A DNA stretch of 64,000 nucleotides from an uncultured Sphaerochaeta sp. (GCF_963677315.1 NZ_OY781939.1:620001-684000); one strand, 5' to 3'; shown: positions 18,119-28,199, counted from the stretch's first letter. Translations and numbers: made by a program. The notes: generated by a model from the sequence alone, not told the origin.

Positions 18119-19133
18119 TACTCCTTCTGGAGCGAAACCGTATTGTTTCAAAGAACATATAACAATGCCAGGTTAGCCGATTGTAGAGATAATCTGTTGA
18201 GGGCGATCGGTAATAGGGCTGCCCCCCAAAGGATCGTTTGAATATATCCAGTCCAGCAAGATGGCTTGCCCTCCCCTTCGGCCCTGGGATCCCATATAGG
18301 TCATAGACCTCACACTTTCTCTCACAAGCCAACCTGATCGCTAAGTCCTGCAATAGGTAGGAACAGGAAATGCCATCAAAACGCAGTGATGCCCCATAAA
18401 GATAGAGCGCTTCGGTAGGACTGAAGAGTACGATGATTCCCCCGACAATCTTTTTCCCTTCATATGCCAATAAAAGCTGAGAGGTGAACAGAGCATCATC
18501 ACGGGAAAGCATCATCAGGGAATGAAGATATTTTTTTGACCTGGGGCTGAATCCATCCCTCCTTGCAGTTTCCAAATACACATCATACCATTCAAGAAAG
18601 GATGCCTCGTCACCCTCATGGACCCGTACCTGAAATGTTTGTTCCGCTTTTCTCAGCGCACGCTTCGCTCTCTCTCGATATCCCAGTGTTATGGCGTGGT
18701 ACCCCCACTTGAGGTCTATCCTGACAGTTCCTTCAGGTTGCACACTCTGCTCCAATGTCCTGAGTCTTTTTGTCTCAAAGATCATGACATTCTGATCATT
18801 CACCTCTTCAAACGGAAGGTCGTAGCGAAGAGCAAACACTCCTTTTGGAAGGAATGTTCGTATTTTTTTTGCAAATTCCTCTAAAAACACACTCACTTGA
18901 CTGAGCTTGAGGGATGAGAGCGGAGGGCCAAAGGGAATGTAAGCAAGAGAACAGAAAGGAGCCATCCGTTTTACGAGCACAAGCAGTGTAAAGGCTGACC
19001 TCTCCAACTCAACTGAGAACGCAAAGCTCTTCCACCCGGAGCGCTGTTTCACCTCAGCCCAGTAGCTGCTTTGAAACACTGCACCGCTTTGCGAGAGCTC
19101 ACTGGTTGCTATTCTCTGGATATGCATGTTCAT
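18084..19133 (-). CDS. FemAB/FemX-like peptidyltransferase (GNAT fold)
   Basis: 349 aa. The pattern AYIPFGPPL, then GYRERAKRALRKAEQ, LLAYEGKKIVGGIIVL, ALYLYGASL and YDLYGIPGP is that of FemA/FemX/MurM proteins, which use aminoacyl-tRNA to add amino acids to lipid-linked peptidoglycan precursors. The coiled-coil arm of FemA is absent, as in the shorter FemX-type proteins. It lies tail-to-tail with murD, consistent with a cell-envelope role; the amino acid used cannot be predicted. ATG 19133 has a GGGGAGAG ribosome site. Confidence 0.8.
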   Translation of the reverse strand: MNMHIQRIATSELSQSGAVFQSSYWAEVKQRSGWKSFAFSVELERSAFTLLVLVKRMAPFCSLAYIPFGPPLSSLKLSQVSVFLEEFAKKIRTFLPKGVFALRYDLPFEEVNDQNVMIFETKRLRTLEQSVQPEGTVRIDLKWGYHAITLGYRERAKRALRKAEQTFQVRVHEGDEASFLEWYDVYLETARRDGFSPRSKKYLHSLMMLSRDDALFTSQLLLAYEGKKIVGGIIVLFSPTEALYLYGASLRFDGISCSYLLQDLAIRLACERKCEVYDLYGIPGPKGRASHLAGLDIFKRSFGGQPYYRSPSTDYLYNRLTWHCYMFFETIRFRSRRSIKSQAEALPSS

Positions 19134-19156
19134 GCTTCTCTCCCCTTCAAAACATA

Positions 19157-19180
19157 TTTGGGGGCCAATTGGCCCCCAAA
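19157..19180. terminator. Long perfect palindrome between metG and the FemAB-like gene
   Basis: A 24-bp perfect palindrome with 12-bp arms TTTGGGGGCCAA / TTGGCCCCCAAA. It would form a very stable hairpin downstream of metG and in the leader region of the FemAB-like gene. No long T run follows on either strand, so it may be a terminator variant, an mRNA stabiliser or a protein site. Confidence 0.5.
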
Positions 19181-19214
19181 ATCCTCATCTACATAAGAAG
19201 ACTACAGGCAGGGG

Positions 19215-21428
19215 TCAACCTACCGGGCCATTCAAGTATTTTTTTGCTGTCAAGGCTACCCCATCTTTTCCAATCGGTTTCCCATCAATCTTCACCACAC
19301 CAGACTCAGTATAGATCGGCATGGAGAAGAAGTGATCAGCCTTCACATATGATAGTTTTTCCTCAACAGGGGCATATCCCTCTGGGGTAAGCACACTTCC
19401 CACTTCAAACTGAGGTGCGAAGAGTACTTCACAGGTGGAGTGTTCCTCAGCATCGGGATCACTGGCTGCAAGCAACATCCCGTAGCTTTTCTCTCCACGG
19501 AAATTTGCCGGTTTGAGATTGCTTACCAGTACAATGTTCTGGTCCTGCAACTCCTCCTCCTTGTAATAAGGCACGATGGAACTGACAATGGTCCTCGGTT
19601 CCTCTTCCTGTACATCAAGGGTAAGTATATAGAGTTTATCACCACGGGGGTGTCTCTCCACATTGATAATCTTTGCAACCTTGAGAATCACTCGACTCGC
19701 AAACTGTTCAGCCAGGCTTACCTGGTCCTCTTTCTGATCCATATCTTTCTCCAATTCTTTGGTTTTCTTCTGTTCTCTCTCTTCCTGGGAGCCGCTGAAC
19801 CGAGTACGCAGCTGCTCAATCAGCGAATCCTCAAGCTTGGTGAAAAGTAGGGAAACTTCGCCAATACCCTGAATCCCTTCCCAGTTTCCGAGGTCATTCC
19901 AGTTGGTCTTCTCCGCACCAAGGAAGGCAAGCATTTTCAGTGAAGTCTCCGGCATGAACGGTTGGACCATCACCGCCAGGTCACGAATCAGATAGACGAG
20001 GGTCTTGAGCAGACTCATCGCTTTCTCTGGTTGCTCCTTGCGCATCTTCCAAGGTTCGCCATCCTGGAATGCCTTATTTCCTAGAGAGGAGAGGCTGATG
20101 ATCTGCCTGAGTGCATCGCGCTCCTCAGCACGCTCCATACATGAATCGATTTTTTTCTCACGCTCTACAATCTGGGTATGCAATTCAGTATCGATGGGTG
20201 CTGAAAAAAGGGCTCCGTCTTCATAGAACCGTTTCACAAATGTAAGCGTCCGGTTAACAAGGTTGGAAAGGTTTCCGATAAGCTCCCCATTGACTTTCTC
20301 CTGGAAATCAGCCCAGGTGAAGGTAACATCACTTTTCTCCGGTCGGTTGTAGAACATGTAGAACCGCCACACATCAGCAGGGATTCCCGTATCCTGGACA
20401 TCGTTCCCAAATATGCCGATCCCGAGGCTCTTGCTGAACTTTCCACCCTCGTAATTAAGGTATTCAGTACTGCTCATATGATGAAGCATGGTCCAATCCA
20501 TCCCACTTGCCAGCTGGCAGGAGGGGAAGATAACGGTGTGGAAGGGTATATTGTCCTTCCCGATGAACTGAAACAGTTCAGTATTCTCTGGCTCGAACCA
20601 CCATTTTTTCCAATCCTTGGTAGCATTGGCTGATATGGAGACATACCCGATGGGAGCATCAAACCAGACATAGAACACCTTGCCTTCATACCCCGGCTTG
20701 GGGACAGGAATACCCCACTTCAGGTCGCGGGTAATGCAACGTTCTTTCAGACCATCGCGAATCCAGGACTTGGTCACCTGTATGGCATTGTTTGCCCAGA
20801 AACCATCTTTACTGGTCTTCTCCATCCAAGCTTCCAGCATAGGAAGAGCTTTGGGCAGATTGATGTAGAGGTGTTTGGTTTTCTTGACGATTGGGGTGGT
20901 ACCACAGACACCACAGTGAGGCTCGATCAACTCAATGGGATCAAGCAGGGTCTGGCAACTGTCGCACTGGTCTCCTCTTGCACCCTCTGAATGGCAGTGA
21001 GGACAGGTTCCCTCAACAAAACGGTCTGCAAGGAATCGCTCGCACTTTGGGCAGTAGAGTTGCTCCAACTCATGCTCACTAACATACCCAGCCTTGTCCA
21101 TCCGCTTGAAGATATCCTGGACAATTTCAGTCTGTGCTTCTGTACTTGTCCTCCCGAAATAATCAAAATCAATATTGAACCACGCATAGATGTCACGGTG
21201 TATGGCATGATAGTGGTCACACAACTCCCTCGGGCTCACACCCTCCTTGAGAGCACGTGTCTCAGTTGCCGTACCATATTCATCAGTACCACATATATAG
21301 AGTGTCTCATACCCTTTCAATCGACAGAAACGGGCAAAAACATCAGCACTCAGGACCTGGGTAAGGTTACCTAAATGCGGAATATTGTTCACATACGGGA
21401 GCGCAGAAGTTACTAGTCTCTTTTTCAT
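19215..21428 (-). CDS. metG: Methionyl-tRNA synthetase
   Basis: 737 aa. The class I signature is in PYVNNIPHLGNL; a four-Cys zinc knuckle set appears as CPKCERF, CPHC, CDSC and CGVCG; KFSKS corresponds to KMSKS. A C-terminal OB-fold tRNA-binding domain (~640-737, starting near ASRVILKVAKIINVERHPRGDKL) completes the long form. ATG 21428 is chosen over GTG 21449 because homology starts there and a strong promoter ends 7 bp upstream, predicting a leaderless mRNA. Confidence 0.95.
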   Translation of the reverse strand: MKKRLVTSALPYVNNIPHLGNLTQVLSADVFARFCRLKGYETLYICGTDEYGTATETRALKEGVSPRELCDHYHAIHRDIYAWFNIDFDYFGRTSTEAQTEIVQDIFKRMDKAGYVSEHELEQLYCPKCERFLADRFVEGTCPHCHSEGARGDQCDSCQTLLDPIELIEPHCGVCGTTPIVKKTKHLYINLPKALPMLEAWMEKTSKDGFWANNAIQVTKSWIRDGLKERCITRDLKWGIPVPKPGYEGKVFYVWFDAPIGYVSISANATKDWKKWWFEPENTELFQFIGKDNIPFHTVIFPSCQLASGMDWTMLHHMSSTEYLNYEGGKFSKSLGIGIFGNDVQDTGIPADVWRFYMFYNRPEKSDVTFTWADFQEKVNGELIGNLSNLVNRTLTFVKRFYEDGALFSAPIDTELHTQIVEREKKIDSCMERAEERDALRQIISLSSLGNKAFQDGEPWKMRKEQPEKAMSLLKTLVYLIRDLAVMVQPFMPETSLKMLAFLGAEKTNWNDLGNWEGIQGIGEVSLLFTKLEDSLIEQLRTRFSGSQEEREQKKTKELEKDMDQKEDQVSLAEQFASRVILKVAKIINVERHPRGDKLYILTLDVQEEEPRTIVSSIVPYYKEEELQDQNIVLVSNLKPANFRGEKSYGMLLAASDPDAEEHSTCEVLFAPQFEVGSVLTPEGYAPVEEKLSYVKADHFFSMPIYTESGVVKIDGKPIGKDGVALTAKKYLNGPVG

Positions 21429-21435
21429 AAGGGAT

Positions 21436-21464
21436 ATAATAGAACGCACCGAATTTTATTTCAA
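21436..21464 (-). promoter_or_regulatory. Promoter of metG (leaderless)
   Basis: TTGAAA (21459-21464), 17-bp spacer, TATTAT (21436-21441) on the minus strand, with the metG ATG 7 bp beyond. Transcription should start at or next to the A of the start codon. Confidence 0.7.
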
Positions 21465-21498
21465 TGCCAAACGAATCAATGTTGGCGTTATTACATCC

Positions 21499-21527
21499 TT
21501 GACGAGTCCCCGAGAGCTAAGTACATT
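21499..21527 (+). promoter_or_regulatory. Promoter of hflK-hflC
   Basis: TTGACG (21499-21504), 17-bp spacer, TACATT (21522-21527). A small inverted repeat GTACCA / TGGTAC at 21533-21547 follows at the likely transcription start and could be an operator. Confidence 0.65.
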
Positions 21528-21562
21528 GAAAGAGTACCATATTGGTACAAAGAGGAGTTATC

Positions 21563-22546
21563 ATGGATACCATGCAGCAACCACCGAGGCCTGCGCGCAA
21601 AGTAAAGAACATCAGCCCCAAGCTGGTGATCTGGATTATTGTCGCCGTCGTCCTCATCATGCTGGTTCTTAGCAGTTTCTTTGTTGTCGACCAAACCGAA
21701 CAAGCGGTTGTCCTGCGCTTAGGAAAATACAACCGAACAGTAGGCCCTGGATTGCAGACCAAGATCCCACTAGGAATCGAGACCAGTTACAATGTCCCAA
21801 CTCAAGTCGTTCAGACGATGACATTCGGATATCGCTCAAACAGTTCTACTTCCCCACTATTTGGAAACAGCGACTACACCACTGAATCACTCATGCTGAC
21901 AGGCGACCTGAACATCATCGATGTACAGTGGATCATTCAATACAAGATTGAAAACCCTGTGAACTGGATGTTCAAGGTCGAGTCCAGGGAAACAACACTG
22001 CGAGATATCAGCCAGAGTGTCATGAACAAGCTGGTGGGCGATCTTCCCATCCTCTCTGTCATGACCAGTGAACGTACCCGAATTGAGATTGAAGCACAGG
22101 AAAATATGCAGAAAATCTTTGATGCCTACGAATTAGGAGTACGTGTTGTAACCGTCAAGCTACAGAACATTGTACCACCGGTCGGAGAAGTTCAGGATGC
22201 TTTTGAGGATGTCAACAAGGCAATCCAGGATATGAACCGCTTGATCAACGAAGGAAAGCAGAACTACAACAAGGTTATTCCTTCTGCCCGAGGTGAGGCA
22301 AACAAGCTCATCCAGCAAGCGCAAGGATATGCAGCTGAACGTGTAAACCAAGCTGAAGGTGACGTGGCACGATTCAACAGCGTCCGAGAGGTCTATGAAC
22401 AGTCACAGACCATTACTCGAACTCGATTGTACATAGAGACAATGGAGGCAGTCATCAATCCCACCGAAAGTGGATCGGTTACCCTGGTTGACAAGAACCT
22501 GAGTAACTTCCTTCCGGTGCAGATGGTTGAAGGGGGTACAAAATGA
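21563..22546 (+). CDS. hflK: HflK-like SPFH/band-7 membrane protein
   Basis: 327 aa. A cytoplasmic Pro/Arg-rich start is followed by one membrane helix (~25-47) and an SPFH domain beginning VVDQTEQAVVLRLGKYNRTVGPGLQTKIPLGIE, then a coiled coil. HflK and HflC form a large membrane cage around the FtsH protease and modulate its activity; FtsH is not in this window. ATG 21563 has AGAGGAG upstream. It overlaps hflC by 4 bp (ATGA). Confidence 0.9.
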   Translation: MDTMQQPPRPARKVKNISPKLVIWIIVAVVLIMLVLSSFFVVDQTEQAVVLRLGKYNRTVGPGLQTKIPLGIETSYNVPTQVVQTMTFGYRSNSSTSPLFGNSDYTTESLMLTGDLNIIDVQWIIQYKIENPVNWMFKVESRETTLRDISQSVMNKLVGDLPILSVMTSERTRIEIEAQENMQKIFDAYELGVRVVTVKLQNIVPPVGEVQDAFEDVNKAIQDMNRLINEGKQNYNKVIPSARGEANKLIQQAQGYAAERVNQAEGDVARFNSVREVYEQSQTITRTRLYIETMEAVINPTESGSVTLVDKNLSNFLPVQMVEGGTK

Positions 22547-23544
22547 GTACAAACACCAATAAGAAACTAGTTACCACCCTGGTAGTCCTCGTTGTCTTCA
22601 TTGCCATCTTCATCTTGCTTGGTCCTTTCTACATCCTTGCAGAAGGCCAGCAGTCAGTGATTACCCGATTCGGAAAGATTGTTGACACGGAGCAGAATGC
22701 AGGACTCAAGTTCAAGATGCCGTTGGTAGACAGCGTGGTAATCTATCCCAAGAAAATACTTTCATGGGATGGGGCTGCACAGAGGATTCCAACCAAGGAG
22801 AACCAGTTCATCTGGGTTGATACCACAGCCAGATGGAGAATTGCAGATCCAGCCAAGTACTATGAAACGGTCAATACCCTCAACAATGGTATCTTCAGGC
22901 TGAACGATGTGCTTGATTCTTCCATTCGTACCATCATCAGTGAGAACTATCTCAATGAGGCGGTAAGGAACAGTAATGAAATCAATGTCATCGAGGTCGA
23001 AGAGCAGGTACAAAATGTAGAGAGCGTCGAGGATGCCGAGAGACTGCGTAACCTTACGGCCACCGTTGCCAAGCAGGAGACGATCAGTATCGGTCGTGAT
23101 GGCTTGAGCAATATGATGTTTGCCCAGGCAAAACAATTTACCGATGAGTTCGGTATTGAATTGATTGACATCGTCATTCGACAGATTCGCTACAGTGACG
23201 ATCTCACCGAGAGCGTATATCAGAGAATGATCAAGGAACGTAATCAGATTGCTGAGGCATACCGCTCCTACGGTCGTGGACAACTCGCACAGTGGCAAGG
23301 AAAGACTGAGGGAGAAGAGAAACAGATTCTCTCAGAAGCCTATGCCGAGAGTGAGAAGATCAAGGGTATTGCTGATGCTGAAGCTGCAAAGATCTACGCA
23401 GAATCCTACGAGGTCGATCCCGATTTCTTCGAATTATGGAGAACATTGGAGTCATACCGCAAGACAGTGCCTGGTCTGGACAAGATTCTCAGCACTGACA
23501 TGCAGTACTTTGATATGATCTATGGAAGGGATGCTCAAAAATAA
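22543..23544 (+). CDS. hflC: HflC-like SPFH/band-7 membrane protein
   Basis: 333 aa, partner of HflK. It has an N-terminal membrane helix (~10-32) and the SPFH segment YILAEGQQSVITRFGKI. The C-terminal half is helical with YRSYGRGQLAQWQGKTEGEEKQ and an AYAESEKIKGIADAEAAKIYAE stretch common to HflC. Translation is coupled to hflK, and a strong terminator follows. Confidence 0.92.
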   Translation: MSTNTNKKLVTTLVVLVVFIAIFILLGPFYILAEGQQSVITRFGKIVDTEQNAGLKFKMPLVDSVVIYPKKILSWDGAAQRIPTKENQFIWVDTTARWRIADPAKYYETVNTLNNGIFRLNDVLDSSIRTIISENYLNEAVRNSNEINVIEVEEQVQNVESVEDAERLRNLTATVAKQETISIGRDGLSNMMFAQAKQFTDEFGIELIDIVIRQIRYSDDLTESVYQRMIKERNQIAEAYRSYGRGQLAQWQGKTEGEEKQILSEAYAESEKIKGIADAEAAKIYAESYEVDPDFFELWRTLESYRKTVPGLDKILSTDMQYFDMIYGRDAQK

Positions 23545-23567
23545 ATTGGCTACAGGCATTTAGTAAG

Positions 23568-23599
23568 GAGGAAGGGATTTGTTCCCTTCCTCTTTTTTT
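23568..23599 (+). terminator. Intrinsic terminator after hflC
   Basis: Perfect 10-bp stem GAGGAAGGGA / TCCCTTCCTC with a 5-nt loop, followed by seven T. Confidence 0.92.
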
Positions 23600-23621
23600 G
23601 CCTTCCTGCTACACTCATCGA

Positions 23622-24320
23622 ATGAGAGAGAAAAGCCTAACCATCTTCGACTTTGACGGAACCCTCTACCCGATCAACTCCTATGACAGCGAACAGCTGC
23701 TGATTCTTTCTGCGGCGAAGGAGAGAGGGGTCCTGTTCAAGAAACGGGGCAAGCACTTCATCGAACAAGACCTGAAGGGAGTGTTTGACGATACATCTTT
23801 CCACCACCGCTATGAAAAGCTGGTTAAAAGAGCTACCCCAGCCATGATAGATGAAGTAGCAGAACTCCTTGTCTCCCACATCGGGGAAAGGGAGAAAGAT
23901 GCACTTCTCGAACTTTCTCACATCAGTGACCTGGGTATTCTTACCTGCGGTACGGAAAATATTGCACAGGCCTTTCTTCAGAAGCTCGGAATGGAAGACT
24001 CATTCTCGTTTATTCGTGGGAAAAGACTCGTCAGAAATGAGGAAGACATCTTCCACTTGTTGGTCGATATTGCTGGACCGGGTGACAAAGCTCTGGCAGT
24101 AGACTCACTCAGAGAAGACTATCAGACCATTATCGCCATCGGTGATGGCCCCACCGATATACCCATGCTTGAGGCAGCAGACTATGGGATGATTGTTGCT
24201 TGGAGCAGGCAGAACCGGCAGTATCCCTTTGACACCTTCCCTTCCCTGGAGTCAGCAGTATTGCACTCCATCGATTACTTGGAAAGCAATACACGGGCCC
24301 TCGAGAGAGCAAGGCGATAG
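23622..24320 (+). CDS. HAD-superfamily phosphatase
   Basis: 232 aa. Motif I is FDFDGTLYP, motif II is near LGILTCG, and motif III/IV appears as GDGPTDIPMLEAADYG. The order and the DGPTDIPML ending suggest a small-molecule phosphatase of the SerB-like HAD group, with a helical cap between motifs I and II. Substrate unknown. ATG 23622 has no ribosome site; a TACACT box ends 6 bp upstream, so it may be leaderless. The gene end overlaps the convergent ABC permease by 46 bp. Confidence 0.8.
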   Translation: MREKSLTIFDFDGTLYPINSYDSEQLLILSAAKERGVLFKKRGKHFIEQDLKGVFDDTSFHHRYEKLVKRATPAMIDEVAELLVSHIGEREKDALLELSHISDLGILTCGTENIAQAFLQKLGMEDSFSFIRGKRLVRNEEDIFHLLVDIAGPGDKALAVDSLREDYQTIIAIGDGPTDIPMLEAADYGMIVAWSRQNRQYPFDTFPSLESAVLHSIDYLESNTRALERARR

Positions 24321-25921
24321 GAAAGAGAAAAACCAAGACCGGTCAATACAAACAACAGCAACACGGAGAGCACCATACTCAGCCCGATTAGCATCGGCAG
24401 CAGCAATATCAAGGCAAAGAGTGCCAAGGTTATGAAAGCTGCGAGCATGCCGAAGAGCCCATTCAGATTGCTTTTCATTGCCTGCTGGCTTACCTTCCAG
24501 TCGAGCCTTGGATGATGGTAATCGATTGCAAGTTGTAGGCATGCGATCATTCCTATGCAAAGCAATGACAGAGGAATCATCCAAAGAAGATGCCACAGGG
24601 GAAGGGAGAGCAGCAGGAGCGCAGCTGATAAATAGATTGCATGGGGAATGAAGACAAGCAGTAGATGAAACAGCAACTTCGCCCCGACAAATGCACTTGC
24701 ATCAAGCGGGTACAGCTTATCGAGGTTAAAGCGCTTTCCCTGCCTGGAAACACTGGTTGAGCTGATCATGCTGAGATTAGCGAACAAGAGCAACAACAGA
24801 TACACCAGTTGGAGAAATACTCCGGTTTCCACAAGTTGCAAAGCAACCTCAGAAAGCTCATCCAGGATTCCCATGAATCCATAGAGGACAAGAAGCAAGA
24901 CAGGGATTCCAAGTTCACCAACTATTTCAAACACAAACATGCTCTCAGATCGGATGATGAGCAGCTCACGCTTCATAAGTGCCCATTGGGGAGATACAGC
25001 TTTGGAGGATCGGCGACCGGTTCGGTTTCGTGCCCCTGATTGGTTGCTCAGTACATATGAGAGATTTGCAGCATAGGTGGACCCCACAAACAGAACCAAA
25101 CCGATGAGGAGAAGCAAGCCCAGCCCAAGCATAGTTAGCAGGCTTGCAAGGGAGGTGACCATCTTCGCCTGTATGAGAAAAAGCGGGATCATACCCATGA
25201 GCTTCTCAATAAGTGGAGTATATGCCTGCAACATTGCCTCATAATTGAACGAAAGCAAGGAACTATCCTCACCCATATTCCGGGTAAGGGAGACCGTCAT
25301 CATGAGAATCAGGAGCACCAAGGCAATTGCGCTAAAGAGCTCTTCTGCCATCTTATGGTTCCTTCCCTTCGTGAGTCTGACCAACCCCATGGAGATCAAG
25401 ACGGAAAGGGAGAGGGCAAACAACGGTCCTATCAGAAGAAAAAAGATTCCGCCAAGTAAATATGCCAGGGAGAATCCATCAATCCAGAGACCTACAACAA
25501 GGGCTGGAAATGTAATGAACCAGTACAGGGGAGCTTGCAGAAGGTACGCGATCAGTAGCCTGCTTGCTCCCAACTCACTATGACGTACGGCTAATGAACC
25601 AACCAGCAAGATATCCTTCGCCCCATAGAGCAGACTGGTTCCACTGGCTAGACTATAAAACAATTGGAACGCAAACCCTAAGAGTGCGGCAAAGATAAGG
25701 CCAAGATATGGATAACTCAAAAGCAAACCAAGGGTTTGGTAACTATAGTAATTCACCCCCAGGATGACACCAAGGTAGACAAACACGAGAGCAATCAAGA
25801 ACGTGGCCAACAAGCTCACGATCTTGGAACGAGAGGTACTGATCCGCTCCATGAAATCCTTGATCGGCTTGGTCCCCGCGAAGAAAGCGCGAACCAACAA
25901 GAGTACAACGCGCATGTTCAT
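24275..25921 (-). CDS. ABC-2-type exporter permease
   Basis: 548 aa with about 12 hydrophobic segments, no signal peptide and no ATPase motif. It follows the ATPase gene by 5 bp and is surely its membrane partner. The size suggests two fused six-helix halves. The substrate is unknown; proteins of this layout are often drug, lipid or bacteriocin-type exporters or of unknown role. Confidence 0.75.
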   Translation of the reverse strand: MNMRVVLLLVRAFFAGTKPIKDFMERISTSRSKIVSLLATFLIALVFVYLGVILGVNYYSYQTLGLLLSYPYLGLIFAALLGFAFQLFYSLASGTSLLYGAKDILLVGSLAVRHSELGASRLLIAYLLQAPLYWFITFPALVVGLWIDGFSLAYLLGGIFFLLIGPLFALSLSVLISMGLVRLTKGRNHKMAEELFSAIALVLLILMMTVSLTRNMGEDSSLLSFNYEAMLQAYTPLIEKLMGMIPLFLIQAKMVTSLASLLTMLGLGLLLLIGLVLFVGSTYAANLSYVLSNQSGARNRTGRRSSKAVSPQWALMKRELLIIRSESMFVFEIVGELGIPVLLLVLYGFMGILDELSEVALQLVETGVFLQLVYLLLLLFANLSMISSTSVSRQGKRFNLDKLYPLDASAFVGAKLLFHLLLVFIPHAIYLSAALLLLSLPLWHLLWMIPLSLLCIGMIACLQLAIDYHHPRLDWKVSQQAMKSNLNGLFGMLAAFITLALFALILLLPMLIGLSMVLSVLLLFVLTGLGFSLSYRLALSRARVLLSK

Positions 25922-25926
25922 GGCCC

Positions 25927-26661
25927 TTACCCCTCGCTCTCTGTCAGCTCAAGGAACAACGATTCCAGGGTTGCATCAAGCTCTTGTGTACGCGATTGCA
26001 GTTCCTGAAGGGTTCCGTTATACAACAACCGCCCCTCCTTGATAATCCCCAGTCTGCTACAAAGTTGCTGGGCAACTTCCAATACATGGGTGGAAAAGAA
26101 TACGGTATTCCCTGATTCAGCAAACTCACCCAGGAGTGTTTTCAGGATAAAAGCCGCTTTTGGGTCCAGCCCAACCATGGGTTCATCGAGTATAAGTAAC
26201 TTAGGAGAAGGCAACAGGGCTGATATGATAGAAAGTTTCTGTTTCATCCCGTGGCTGTAGGAAGAGATCTCATCGTTCAGGGCATGCTTGAGCAACAAAC
26301 GCTCCCCCAGCTCATCGATCCTTTGCTTGCGTTCTGCACTGCCAACCCCATAGAGATCTGCAATGAAGGAGAGATGCTCATACCCACTCATCCTCTCATA
26401 AAAAAGCGGTTCATCAGGGACATATCCGATCAATCGCTTATAAGCAAGAGGATCAGAATGAAGGGAGTATCCCATAAAACTGATGGATCCGGAGTCTGGT
26501 TTGAGCAAACCAGTAAGCATCTTGATGGTGGTGCTTTTCCCAGCCCCGTTGGGACCAAGGAACCCGAATATCTGTCCAGCTGCAATGGAAAAATTCAGTG
26601 TATCGACTGCTTTCCTTGGTTGATTACCATAGCGTTTGGTTACTTGATCACATACCAACAT
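25927..26661 (-). CDS. ABC transporter ATP-binding protein (exporter type)
   Basis: 244 aa. Walker A GPNGAGKSTT, signature SYSHGMKQKLSI (SHGMKQ as in CcmA/NatA-type exporters), Walker B LLILDEPMVGLDP and the switch His in FFSTHVLE. It is the first gene of the two-gene exporter and runs divergently from argG. Confidence 0.9.
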   Translation of the reverse strand: MLVCDQVTKRYGNQPRKAVDTLNFSIAAGQIFGFLGPNGAGKSTTIKMLTGLLKPDSGSISFMGYSLHSDPLAYKRLIGYVPDEPLFYERMSGYEHLSFIADLYGVGSAERKQRIDELGERLLLKHALNDEISSYSHGMKQKLSIISALLPSPKLLILDEPMVGLDPKAAFILKTLLGEFAESGNTVFFSTHVLEVAQQLCSRLGIIKEGRLLYNGTLQELQSRTQELDATLESLFLELTESEG

Positions 26662-26714
26662 TTGAATACCTCCAATGCAGTATAGATTGGAAAATATGAT
26701 TTTGCAATTACTAT

Positions 26715-26817
26715 TTCGAAAATATTCGAATTAGTATTGATGTATATTAATGCAGTATATTTCTGGATATATTCGATTTTAATTGCATATAATAGGATTT
26801 TTACGAATATTTATGCA
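26715..26817. promoter_or_regulatory. AT-rich argG control region with ARG-box-like dyads
   Basis: This region has two 14-bp dyads of the type (T/C)GNAT-N4-ATNCA: TGTATATTAATGCA (26741-26754) and CGAATATTTATGCA (26804-26817). A weaker copy, CGATTTTAATTGCA, is at 26774-26787, and a TTCGAA-N4-TTCGAA palindrome is at 26715-26730. A TATAAT box (26788-26793) fits argG transcription, with sites on both sides of it. The half-sites match the ArgR consensus (TGAAT-N4-ATTCA) with one or two changes. ArgR itself is not in the window. Confidence 0.55.
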
Positions 26818-26891
26818 TAAACCACTTGTCATTCTACACAGGAATTATTACACTAACGACAGAATACAATACCGAACAGGGAGATACGAAT

Positions 26892-28109
26892 ATGGATAAG
26901 GAAAAAATCATTCTGGCATACAGTGGAGGACTCGATACCTCAGTAATCCTGAAATGGCTTGCCAATAAAGGCTTTGATGTTATCGCCTATGTAGCAAATG
27001 TCGGGCAGAACGAGGATTTTGCAGCTATTGAAAAGAAGGCATTGGCAACTGGCGCTTCAAAAGTATACGTGGAAGACCTCAGAGAGGAATTGGTCACTGA
27101 ATACATCTTCCCCGCCCTCCAGGCCAATACAATCTATGAAGGTACCTACATGCTGGGAACCTCCCTAGCCCGCCCGATCATCGCAAAACGCCAGATTGAA
27201 ATTGCCCGCAAGGAAGGAACTGTCTATGTTTCCCATGGAGCTACCGGTAAGGGAAATGATCAGGTCCGCTTTGAGTTCGGTTACTACATGCATATGCCTG
27301 AAGTGAAGATCATCAGTCCCTGGAAAGATCCCGAATGGCTCAGTCAGTTCGAGGGAAGAAGCGATATGATCGCCTATGCAAAGAAGTATGATATCCCCGT
27401 CAAGGCATCCACCAAGAAGCCATACAGCGAAGACGAGAATCTCATCCACATCAGTCACGAGGCTGGTATCCTGGAAGACCCTTCGCTTCGCGCTGATGAT
27501 GATGTGTACAGCCTTACCCTCAGCCCGAAGGAAGCCAAGGATGAGGAAACATTGCTCACCTTCACCTTCGAGGACGGTATCCCAGTCTCTGTGAAGAATG
27601 AGAACGACCAAACGGTAATCACTGATCCATTGCAGATGATCCTGTATCTCAACAAGATGGGTCATGACAACGCTATTGGCCGGGTGGATATGGTAGAGAA
27701 CCGCTATATCGGAATCAAGAGTCGCGGCGTCTACGAGACCCCGGGTTGCGAAATTCTCTGGAAGGCTCATCATAATCTTGAGGGAATCACCATGGACAAG
27801 GAAGCAATGCATCTGAGGGACAGCCTCATGCCCAAGTATTCCGAATTGATCTACAATGGTTACTGGGGTGCTCCTGAGTTTGAGATGCTTCGCTCTGCCT
27901 TCACTGTAAGTCAGAAGCATGTCACAGGTACCAGCAAGGTCGTACTGTACAAGGGTAATGTCATCTTCGCTGGCGTGGAAAGCCCATTCTCCCTCTATGA
28001 CGAGGAGATGGGAAGCATGGACAAGGCTGGTGGATATGAGCCGGTTGATTGCAAGGGATTCATCAATATCAATGCAATCCGCTTGATCGCCAGTTCCAAA
28101 CGCGGTTAA
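26892..28109 (+). CDS. argG: Argininosuccinate synthase
   Basis: 405 aa. It joins citrulline and aspartate with ATP in arginine synthesis. [15 protein letters not shown] is the PP-loop, and [15 protein letters not shown] is the second signature. ATG 26892 has AGGGAG at 8 bp; in-frame codons from 26826 lie in the control region. No other arginine-biosynthetic gene is adjacent, so this is a stand-alone argG. Confidence 0.97.
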   Translation: MDKEKIILAYSGGLDTSVILKWLANKGFDVIAYVANVGQNEDFAAIEKKALATGASKVYVEDLREELVTEYIFPALQANTIYEGTYMLGTSLARPIIAKRQIEIARKEGTVYVSHGATGKGNDQVRFEFGYYMHMPEVKIISPWKDPEWLSQFEGRSDMIAYAKKYDIPVKASTKKPYSEDENLIHISHEAGILEDPSLRADDDVYSLTLSPKEAKDEETLLTFTFEDGIPVSVKNENDQTVITDPLQMILYLNKMGHDNAIGRVDMVENRYIGIKSRGVYETPGCEILWKAHHNLEGITMDKEAMHLRDSLMPKYSELIYNGYWGAPEFEMLRSAFTVSQKHVTGTSKVVLYKGNVIFAGVESPFSLYDEEMGSMDKAGGYEPVDCKGFININAIRLIASSKRG

Positions 28110-28122
28110 GCTGCTAATCACT

Positions 28123-28155
28123 ACCGCCTTCAAAGACTGAGGGCGGTATTTTATC
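28123..28155 (+). terminator. Intrinsic terminator after argG
   Basis: 11-bp stem beginning TACCGCC and closing GGCGGTA (one G-T pair), 5-nt loop AAGAC, then TTTTAT. Confidence 0.88.
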
Positions 28156-28199
28156 TACTGAGAAACGTATGCTATAGTGGTGGATGGAGATAGAGTACT

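Noticed and set aside
27165..28133. 322-aa open frame antisense to argG
   Set aside because: Shadow of the argG codon pattern; no ribosome site, no recognisable domain.
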